Part shown: piece after piece, positions 56,776 to 64,000 of the stretch | How the letters are laid out: every line of letters starts with the position of its first letter | Position numbering within the stretch: the first letter of the stretch is position 1 | Assembly (NCBI GenBank): GCA_964019695.1 | Contig: OZ026516.1 | Coordinates: 96,100,368 to 96,164,367, forward strand | Length of the DNA stretch: 64,000 nt | Direction of reading: 5' to 3' | DNA from: Loripinus fragilis | Taxonomy: Eukaryota > Mollusca > Bivalvia > Lucinida > Lucinidae | Program-made: the position numbers and the translations under genes | Notes under the pieces: generated by a model | Told to the model about the DNA's origin: nothing | Seen by the model: only the letters and a program-made list of their open reading frames with translations | Databases searched by the model: none

Positions 56776-57153
56776 TAAAGCTGCATAGTCTGTAACTTTT
56801 GATCTTCTCATTTTAAAAATAATGTTTTTATTTTTCAAAAACACAGTAAAAATACTCAAATTCAGGTAAACATTTTACCATTTTCGTAAATCTTAACAAG
56901 GTATCACCATCAAAACAACTGCATTTATGTTAAAATTCAACGGTCTAGAATTATTGGAGGGACGCAAATAATTACCAACAAGAGAAAAATACACCTATTT
57001 GATAAGATAATTCACTTTTCCATGCAGTTTTCAGCTGTACTGAACATTTTTATTGTGAAAACATATAGGCTTAATTCTACTTTTACAAATGATTTAAAAA
57101 GAAAATAAAAATTTTCGAAAAATGTTCATAGTTACAGAGTATGCAGCTTTAAT
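56776..57153 (+). mobile_element. ~375-bp MITE, forward copy
   Basis: Ends ttaaagctgcatagtctgta and tacagagtatgcagctttaa, inverted. No open frame. Confidence 0.9.
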
Positions 57154-57179
57154 ACGTAGAGAAATTTAAGAGAAAAGTT

Positions 57180-57408
57180 ATGGTATACCTGTCTAGGATG
57201 GCCACTTAAAAATAGACAAAAACAAATGTCTAAATGGAAAATAGTAGCTTTTTTAACCTTAAAATAGTAGCTTAATGAAGGTCAAAAGTATTGCAGAATG
57301 CCCCGTGGAGCATTCTGCAATACTTTTGACCTGCATTAAGCGATAATCGGTATTTGAAACCAATTTTGATGTTCTTTTTGAGTGGCCGCTTATTACAGGT
57401 TTCACTGT
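57180..57408. mobile_element. MITE, cagtaaaacctgtctta family, copy 4
   Basis: Contains 'gcagaatgccccgtggagcattctgc' at the centre and 'gagtggccgcttattacagg' at the right. The left end is diverged. Confidence 0.82.
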
Positions 57409-57604
57409 ACAATCTATACATGAAATATGGATATGAAAATCATGGATAAAAACAAAGTATTGATTTTAGCAAATTAACCCTTTACTTTATGAATATTCAT
57501 GCTAAGCTCCACCCACTGTGAATAATTATATAAATAAACTTTCACGTTTATACATAGAACAAAGAAATTACCTGTCAGGTCCACTAGAGTAGGATCATAC
57601 ATAA

Positions 57605-57672
57605 GCAAACAAAGTAGACCCTGATCAGGCAGCTCTTATAAGAGCTGCTTGATCTGGGTCTGCTCTGTTTGC
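57605..57672. repeat. hairpin, gcaaac...gtttgc family
   Basis: 'gcaaacaaagtagaccctga' faces 'tctgggtctgctctgtttgc', loop cagctcttataagagctg. Confidence 0.82.
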
Positions 57673-57706
57673 AAAAGTGTTAAAGGACGTCTCTATGTGG
57701 TAAAGC

Positions 57707-58081
57707 GTTAAAGCTGCATACTCTGTAACTATGAACATTTTTCGAAAAATTTTATTTTCTTTTTAAATCATTTGTAAAAGTAGTATTAAGCAATGTTTTC
57801 ACAATAAAAATGTTCAGTACAGCTGAAAACTGCATGGAAAAGTGAATTATCTTATCAAATAGGTGTATTTTTCTCTTGTTGGTAATTATTTGCGTCCCTC
57901 CAATAATTCTAGACCGTTGAATTTTAACATAAATGCAGTTGTTTTGATAGTGATAACTTGTTAAGATTTGCGAAAATGGTAAAATGTTTGCCTGAATTTG
58001 AGTATTTTACTGTGTTCTTGAAAAATAAAAACATTATTTTTAAAATTAGAAGATCAAAAGTTACAGACTATGCAGCTTTAA
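57707..58081 (-). mobile_element. ~375-bp MITE, inverted copy
   Basis: Reverse complement of 56776-57153 over its whole length, about 95% identical by eye, separated from it by ~550 bp in the same intron. Confidence 0.9.
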
Positions 58082-58304
58082 AAAGACTTAACTAAGAGTG
58101 CACCCTATATTATTATATTGTCATACATGTATTTGATAGCACTTATTTGATGTTTCTTTTCTTATACTCGAGTACGTGTATCTGTGAATTTTGTACCAAT
58201 GAAAAGTAAGAAAAATAAATACAGGGTGACACAATGAAAGTATGCAAGGCACTATGAATCTACGCAATGGTAGTATTGTGATCAGTGTCTGGGCTTATTT
58301 TCAG

Positions 58305-58485
58305 ATTACGATTTCGTGATACGCTGGCACCGATGGACGACGTTGGCTTCTTCCGGTGGGCAGCACGATACAAGTTCACACTGGCAATGGAGAATTATGT
58401 CTGTGATGATTATGTAACAGAGAAACTATGGCGACCTCTGCGACTGGGCTCTGTTCCTATTGTATTCGGTGCTCCCAATATAAAG
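58305..58485 (+). CDS. FUT10/11-like: alpha-1,3-fucosyltransferase 10/11-like, exon C
   Basis: Acceptor ttattttcag/att, donor aaag/gtaatc; phase 2 in, phase 0 out. It carries the GT10 signature, [20 protein letters not shown] followed by [19 protein letters not shown], the donor-sugar site of alpha-1,3-fucosyltransferases (conserved E-N and Y-x-T-E-K). All signature residues are present. Confidence 0.95.
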
Positions 58486-59207
58486 GTAATCTGCATATTG
58501 AGAAAGAGGAATGGTACTGTTAATCACTTAATATTTGAGGCATCAAATTTTGGCGATTTTAATACACTGACATATTGGCGTAGTTTAATTTTGGCGGTTT
58601 CTCAATTTAATGTCCTTTAGAGTTATTTTCTGCTCTCACATGGGCTACTTTTAAAGGGAAGAATATGCTCCATATTCTTTCCTTTAATAGTAGCCCCATT
58701 TTAGACGTGGTTTTCTCTATGTTGAAACATACTCTATCGTTCAAGAGTTGTTTTTGACGATACGGATATCAACGTACTAAGGATGTGTGGCCATTTATTG
58801 CTTATTGTGTAACTGAATTGGAAACTAGTCTCAATCTTTTGGCGATTTTTGTTTCAAGTTGCCGTCAAAACGCCAAATAAAAATACCCTCCAAATATAAA
58901 AAAGTGTATGTTAATATGTGTAGTATGTTAGGCTCAGCACTTGCTATTTTGGTATTTATCGCAGTGACGAACGGCGAATACTTGGGAAAGCCTGTGCGTC
59001 CGTGCAGTCTCACCTGAGTCATGTTCTGCTCGCACGTACACAGTATGGAAGCATATACAGGCTCAGACCAAACCTAGACATCTTGCCCCACTGTATAGCT
59101 GCGTGTGAACGCTTTTTAAAGAATGACTTTTAGAAGATCAGAGTTATCAGCTCTATGGCCCACCTAATTATTCCTACTGTTGAAAAGTACTTGTCTCCTT
59201 AACCCAG

Positions 59208-59312
59208 CAGGCTTATGATGTCAAAGCAACGTCGTATCAACGTCGATGCGACGTCATGACGTCGCATCGACATTGATACGACGTTGTTTTAAGGTTATGT
59301 GCCTGCTAGGAC
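59208..59312. repeat. ACGTC-rich near-perfect palindrome
   Basis: 'caacgtcgtatcaacgtcga' pairs with 'tcgacattgatacgacgttg' around gcgacgtcatgacgtcgc, with outer half-matches agcaggc/gcctgct. One or two mismatches in the inner 60 bp. Confidence 0.9.
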
Positions 59313-59939
59313 TTTACAGTTCTCAACTAAAACTTGAGATGTTATGCAAATGATCAGAGCGAAAAGCTGGTTAGAAGAATAAAACCACTTCTTTCAGATT
59401 GATCCTCCAGCGAGCAGTGGCGAACCTAAGGGGTAGTCTGATTAGGGACGCAAAGTTTTCACAAGCCATAATAAGGAAAGCAATGTTCACAATGTTAGAG
59501 ATTTACCGTTTTTTAAAAGTATGTTAGCCACGCTCATGGCTAGAGGGGAAGGCTCATGGTATATTATAATGTTTCTCCATTTCACATCCAAAGTGTTTGA
59601 GCGTATTTTTTTGAATATTTTCTTATCCATCAGTTTTAACACGTTTTGGGTAGTCAAAAGAACCATCTCATTGATACGGTTCTTTTGCGTACCCTCAACA
59701 TATTTCTTGCTTGAAAAATAAGATAATTAATTTTGCTTACGCTAAATTCACAATGTGTGAGAAACGTCAAGTTACAAAGCTATGTAACCAACATTCTGAA
59801 CGGATTCTGTAAACCCATCATACACACTCATGATTCCGATTGTTCCAGAGTGTCTTCTTTTATGTAGCATATGGATCTGTAATCATGAAAACAAAATTGA
59901 TTCCCATTGAACATTATACCAAAAAAAATAATAATATAA

Positions 59940-60195
59940 ACGACGCAAAAAGCCAAGTGCTACAATTACAGATCACAGCCAACTAAAGGCACCAAGAGGA
60001 CAATACACACGAGCCAAGCACACACGCCAAAAAATAAACAAGAAGCAACCGGCCTAGACGAACCAACAAAGCATTTCATAAAAACAGTCCAAACATGAAA
60101 CATCCTGCGCAAGAGGGACAACGACAAAACACATAGAACTAGCACCAACAGTACCGCCACCTCAGAACAGACACCAGTCATGACACCGCCTTAGA
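59940..60195. repeat. C/A-rich block, possible retroelement tail
   Basis: The plus strand has almost no T over 200 bp and ends 'accgccttagaatggaaatt'. That resembles 'accgccttggaacggtcagt' of the Penelope-like 3' tail, so it may be a distant minus-strand relative. Confidence 0.4.
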
Positions 60196-60544
60196 ATGGA
60201 AATTAGACACTGGGGTTAGTTTTTCTGTTGCTATTTTCTAAAAAAAATCCGAGTCGCCTCATGGCAAACCCAATAAAGTATCATGTGCTACCAGTGAAGA
60301 CTCTGGTCAGCCTGGATATCCGCTCAGTCTGAACAGAGTCTCTCCTGAACGTGCGTAAATATCGCTGGTCTTTAGCCTTACTACCCACAGAGCGAAGATT
60401 GAAGGCTAGGCCTCTCATCACACATGCCGCCTTTTGTGGTTTTATCACAAAGCTGCACCAAATATTGTTCCATTTTTATCACTCCAAACTTTTTCTGTTT
60501 TGCAAGTTTTAGTTTTGGCCCTACATTGCATATGATTCACTCGT

Positions 60545-60762
60545 TAACCCTTAAAGCGCAAAGAAAAAAATGCATCTGAAAATGTCGTCTGCTGCAAATA
60601 ATTGCCTAACATTACTGACGAATTAAGTATAGAAGCAAACAGCGTGGACCAAGAACAGACTGCTTCTATAGGAGTAGTCTGATCTGGGTCCACACTGTTT
60701 GCCATAGAGGCTTCTTAAACATTTCAGCAGACGAGAAAAGCCGATTGGCGCTTTAAGGATTA
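60545..60762. mobile_element. ~218-bp MITE, cttaaagcgc family
   Basis: Ends ttaacccttaaagcgcaaag and ttggcgctttaaggattaa. Internal hairpin 'gactgcttctataggagtagtc'. It ends 21 bp before the exon D acceptor. Confidence 0.88.
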
Positions 60763-60783
60763 ATAAGCATTCTATATTTTCAG

Positions 60784-61299
60784 GAGTATTTACCTGACAA
60801 TAATTCTGCAATAGTCATCAGCGATTTCGACGGCATTAGACAACTAGCTGCATATATACACAAACTGGACCAAGACGACAAACTGTATCTTTCCTATCTC
60901 GAGTTTAAAAAGAGAAGCTTGCAGAACAAGGTCTTGGCAGCCCAACTCGCCAACAGAGACTGGAACCCACAACATTGTAAAACAAAAAGACAAGAAACTG
61001 CTCCGTATGATTCGATTTTTGACGGATATGAATGTTATCTCTGTAAACTGGCGCATGATGCTCGAACTGGCAGAACTAGATACAAGGCTGATTCGTCTCA
61101 CTTCAGTTGCCCGGTCCCAAAACGATTTAATGACCGTGGAAAATATGAAGTCTACGATAGCGTATGGGCAGAAGAGTGGATATATGGAAAATATGAAGCG
61201 GCAGTCATGGAAAGACTCATTAACGAAAATAAAGTTATTTCCAAAAAAGAGTTTGACAGAGCAGTTAAAATAGTTCAACAAAGTGATGTGAACCAATAA
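60784..61299 (+). CDS. FUT10/11-like: alpha-1,3-fucosyltransferase 10/11-like, last exon D
   Basis: Acceptor tatattttcag/gag; ends at TAA 61297-61299. Begins EYLPDNNSAIVISDFDGIRQ (sequon NNS), then LAAYIHKLDQDDKLYLSYLE. A Cys-bearing C-terminal extension follows (FDGYECYLCKLAHDAR, SSHFSCPVPKRF, DSVWAEEWIYGKYEA), characteristic of the FUT10/11 branch rather than the short Lewis-type enzymes. The long open frame on the opposite strand is a shadow. Confidence 0.94.
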   Translation, partial: EYLPDNNSAIVISDFDGIRQLAAYIHKLDQDDKLYLSYLEFKKRSLQNKVLAAQLANRDWNPQHCKTKRQETAPYDSIFDGYECYLCKLAHDARTGRTRYKADSSHFSCPVPKRFNDRGKYEVYDSVWAEEWIYGKYEAAVMERLINENKVISKKEFDRAVKIVQQSDVNQ

Positions 61300-61556
61300 A
61301 AGTACTAGTCTGTTTGACCAAAGCCCGAATATCTTGATATACTTATATAGTATATAGTGCCGCGTCTGATCACGAGCGACATTATTATATAAAAAAAATC
61401 TGGAGAAAGAGCTCATAGAATAGCCAAAATGAAAGTTGAGTGGGTTCACAAACTACTGGACAGAAAGTTACAAAACTCTGATGCGACACGCGAGAGGCTT
61501 CGTTTGATGGTGTTGCTAAAGTTTAAGCGTACAAGCAAATCAAGTTTCGTTTTACT
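61300..61556 (+). other. probable fucosyltransferase 3' UTR
   Basis: No canonical AATAAA was recognised here, so the transcript end cannot be placed. Confidence 0.4.
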
Positions 61557-61568
61557 ACATTTGTATAT

Positions 61569-61674
61569 TATCCTAGCTTAGTACTGGTTAAACCCAGGAA
61601 GAACCGTCCCACATAACTGAAAGATTGTTGAGTGGACGTAAAGAATTAAATCAAACAAACAAACAAACAAACAA
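61569..61674 (+). mobile_element. 5'-truncated tRNA-type SINE
   Basis: Body 'tcctagcttagtactggtta' and a long (caaa)n tail. Perfect 12-bp target duplication acatttgtatat on both sides (61557-61568 and 61675-61686). Confidence 0.93.
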
Positions 61675-61686
61675 ACATTTGTATAT

Positions 61687-61998
61687 ATTTATTTTCTTTT
61701 TCTGCTTTGTTTCATTATTTCAGTCGACTGACTGCCAAGTGAATTATGGGCAGTCGGCTAGAACCATTTGTTGTATAAACATGATCAAAAATTTGTGAAC
61801 AAAATCAATACAAAATGTTGGACAGAAATTGGTATTAAACTAAAAACAGAAGTTTTGAAACTGTAATTAATGAACCAATTTGCTTCAAAATGTGTATAAC
61901 GGGAATGTGTTTATGTCTTTATTTCAAGAAAAAGCCAGAAGAAGTGTTCCTTAGACCTAAGGTAGGACTTAATTTAATTATTCAACATTAGTAATGCA
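61687..61998. other. unassigned spacer
   Basis: A small inverted pair 'cagtcgactgactgcc' / 'gggcagtcggctag' lies at about 61722-61762. Nothing else seen. Confidence 0.4.
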
Positions 61999-62275
61999 CA
62001 GTAAAACCTGTCTTATGCGGCCACTCAAAAAAAGACCAAAAATTGGTTTTCAATACCGAATATCGATTAATGCAGGTCAAAAGTATTGCTGAATCTGCAT
62101 TTCTTTCGACCTTCATTAAGCTACCATTTGTCATTAAGATCTCTTTACTTGCAAAGTTTTATACATACAGTTAACCCTGTCTAAGCGGCCACTTAAAAAT
62201 AGACAAAAAAAGATATTCGGTCTTGAAAACCAATGTTGATCTTTTTTGAGTGACAGCTTACAAAATATCCAGAAA
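61999..62275. mobile_element. nested or degenerate MITE, cagtaaaacctgtctta family
   Basis: Two left ends (cagtaaaacctgtcttatgc at 61999 and cagttaaccctgtctaagcg at about 62168) in the same direction, suggesting one copy inserted in or joined to another. Confidence 0.72.
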
Positions 62276-62309
62276 TTGCCTTAGTCACGGATTATACGCG
62301 TTTTATGTT

Positions 62310-62341
62310 ACCCCCCCCCCCCTCCCCACACACACACACAT
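62310..62341. repeat. poly-C and (CA)n tract
   Basis: A run of about 12 C, then cctcccc and cacacacacaca. Confidence 0.9.
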
Positions 62342-62513
62342 ACCCAAAAACTATAACGAAAAAAAAAACACAGAGAAAATGAACCGCCAATAAATTAGAT
62401 TCCCGGGTGAGGGGGACACCTTTTAAAGCTCATCCAATTCTTATGGACACCCAGAATCCAGCTTAGTTCTAGTGAGTTTCCTGTGTAACGCAGTACACAA
62501 TATATGCGGAATT

Positions 62514-62751
62514 TGAGCCGCGACATGGGATTTCCAACAATGTGGTATGTGCGACCAGCAACGGCTCAGACCAGCCTGCGCATACGCGCAGTCTGATCAG
62601 AGCCTTTGCTAGTCGCTTTAATGTTCTAGGAGTGTTAAGCTACTGACAAAACATAATTTGGAGTTTCTAAGCTTCAAAGGAGGCTGCGCAGGTTGTCTGA
62701 GTCTACACTTGTCATAACGCCACATTGTTGGAAATCACACGTCGCGGCTCA
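62514..62751. mobile_element. 238-bp MITE, tgagccgtgacatg family, copy 3
   Basis: Ends tgagccgcgacatgggattt and aaatcacacgtcgcggctca. Internal hairpin cctgcgcatacgcgcagtct. Confidence 0.88.
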
Positions 62752-63409
62752 TTTGTATTATTCACAGCAATCTCACAGCATGCTCAAAGCGTTGATAAAC
62801 CGTGGATTTATTCAATTTAGGTTGAGCCACTGGAATTTTCCATAAAGTTTTATATAGTTAGGTAAAGATGGTGAGGAATGACAGGTTAAAAACAAAACAA
62901 AACAAAATGCATTGTATTTTTCTCTGATGATTATTATATCATCTGGGTCTTCACTGATTGCCACTGTACCAGTTTTGTGGTTGGTTTTATTTGAAAATGA
63001 TATCAGCATGTTTCGAGTGACTCTAAATATCGCAAATGAATTGTTTAATTCACTTCTATACATTGTCTCTAAGTCCTATTCAAGTTCAGTGTTACATGAC
63101 CACATGTCTTTTGTTTCTATTGTAAACAATCTTTGTTTCAAGATTTCACTTGCAAGTGTTTTCATGATTATCGCTGGATTCTTAAATTAGCATTACAGAT
63201 TTTTATAATGAGGATTAAATGAAAGGAAAACATGCTACTATGTCTGTGTGTTGGTGAAGAGGGGGAAGAAATAACTCTTCAACCGGTAATTCTAATAAAA
63301 TTGATTTTTAAGAAAGTTTTTGGCAGTTTTCTTTTTTTAACAAAATACGGTTAAATCTTTAATAGGGACAGTACACGAGATTATGCCACTTATCGAATCG
63401 GTGAGCAGC
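62752..63409. other. unassigned region
   Basis: An open frame at 62912-63190 is hydrophobic but has no recognisable domain and no splice or start context. No gene called. Confidence 0.4.
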
Positions 63410-63530
63410 GAAGGCTCAGACGACCCTGCGCATACGCGCAGTCTCGCCAGTTTTCGCTTCTCGTATACGCTAAAGTACAGACTTTAACCCTTTGTATACT
63501 GGACTGGAATACCCCCAAACGGGTACTTTG

Positions 63531-63594
63531 GCAAACAGTGAAGACCAAGATGAAATGCAGCATAAGCTGCATTTCATCAGGGTCTGCACTGTTT
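63531..63594. repeat. hairpin, gcaaacagtgaagacc family
   Basis: 'cagtgaagaccaagatgaaa' faces 'tttcatcagggtctgcactg', loop tgcagcataagctgca. Confidence 0.85.
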
Positions 63595-64000
63595 CAGCGG
63601 CTAAGATCAACACAACCCTCGGGGACAAAAATACATCATAATTCAGAAAAGTATATGTGACCCCTAAAAGGACACAATAGGCAGTCTCATACTTATTGTA
63701 TCAAAATGTATGGGAAACCCCATCAGAATACAAATGGTTAATATAGACCGCTAGCCCCGCTGGATACGTCATGCGATAAGTACTAAATTCTCCATTCTCG
63801 CGAGACCTGACGATACCTCATCTTGATGTTACATGTAGTACGTGCTAGTGTTTCCTGTCTGCGACAATGCTAAATTCTCGTGCGCTGGACGATAATCTTT
63901 CTGACGATAAACGAATTTCTTCTTATGTTCGTCCAATCATTATTTTAACTGATATTTTTATGCTATTCATAGGTCCAGATAAACAGAATATTTGAGGGTA
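63595..64000. other. unassigned right end
   Basis: No feature supported. Confidence 0.35.

Larger units (their letters stand above)
56040..58304 (+). other. fucosyltransferase intron B-C
   Basis: 2265-bp GT..AG intron. Holds a MITE pair in opposite orientation (56776-57153 and 57707-58081), another MITE and a hairpin. A run of G lies at about 56576-56588. Confidence 0.85.
58486..60783 (+). other. fucosyltransferase intron C-D
   Basis: 2298-bp GT..AG intron with a 60-bp ACGTC palindrome, a C/A-rich block and a MITE ending at the acceptor. Confidence 0.85.

Noticed and set aside
59966..60181. Hydrophobic 71-codon minus-strand frame
   Set aside because: Arises from a C/A-rich block that is probably a retroelement tail; no conserved domain.
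60844..61449. 201-codon minus-strand frame
   Set aside because: Antisense to the well-supported last fucosyltransferase exon; composition explains it.

Overview
The window is A+T-rich eukaryotic DNA: spliced genes separated by dense, nested transposons. It most likely comes from a bivalve mollusc, probably heterodont. The basis is the repeat content: tRNA-derived SINEs, elements with ~165-bp core repeats plus an ACGG-type microsatellite resembling the bivalve 'pearl' family, many short hairpin MITEs with a 'gatctgggtc...cactgtttgcc' core, and RTE/CR1-like and Penelope-like retroelement pieces. No bacterial operons, rRNA or CRISPR arrays are seen. The organism call is inference.

Layout. 1-430: a 21-bp satellite. 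745-893: a 150-bp hairpin. 977-10556: a giant imperfect inverted repeat (arms ~4.4-4.9 kb, ~90% identical over the stretch compared by eye, 25-bp spacer), with a 500-bp MITE only in the left arm and a SINE only in the right arm; both arms carry core repeats with palindromic GGTCAnnnTGACC sites. 12316-14642: an essentially intronless Mab-21/cGAS-like gene with nucleotidyltransferase acidic residues and four C-terminal membrane segments; its upstream part is broken by a stop and a frameshift. 15690-23670: a LINE split by two later insertions (a Penelope-like fragment and a 4.36-kb DNA transposon), followed by a recent 1129-bp tandem duplication. 24491-36180: MITEs, a broken tyrosine recombinase, a SINE and two doubtful exons. 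36230-39020: a ~54-bp minisatellite split by a SINE, then a second set of core repeats. 39040-40430: two opposed Penelope-like fragments. 40689-49088: a degenerate Ty3-type LTR retrotransposon with gag and pol remnants and nested insertions. 49141-54845: further Penelope-like pieces, one keeping degenerate RT motifs. 53534-61299: four exons of an alpha-1,3-fucosyltransferase 10/11-type gene (GT10) on the + strand, splicing in frame to 436 codons; the 5' exon with the membrane anchor was not found. 61300-64000: SINE, MITEs and unassigned DNA.

Only two host genes are well supported: the membrane-linked cGAS-like gene (possible nucleotide second-messenger signalling, but possibly a pseudogene) and the FUT10/11-type glycosyltransferase of the secretory pathway. 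They are unrelated in function. MITEs end 21-38 bp upstream of two of the fucosyltransferase splice acceptors, and an oppositely oriented MITE pair lies in another of its introns, so mobile elements have shaped its splicing landscape.
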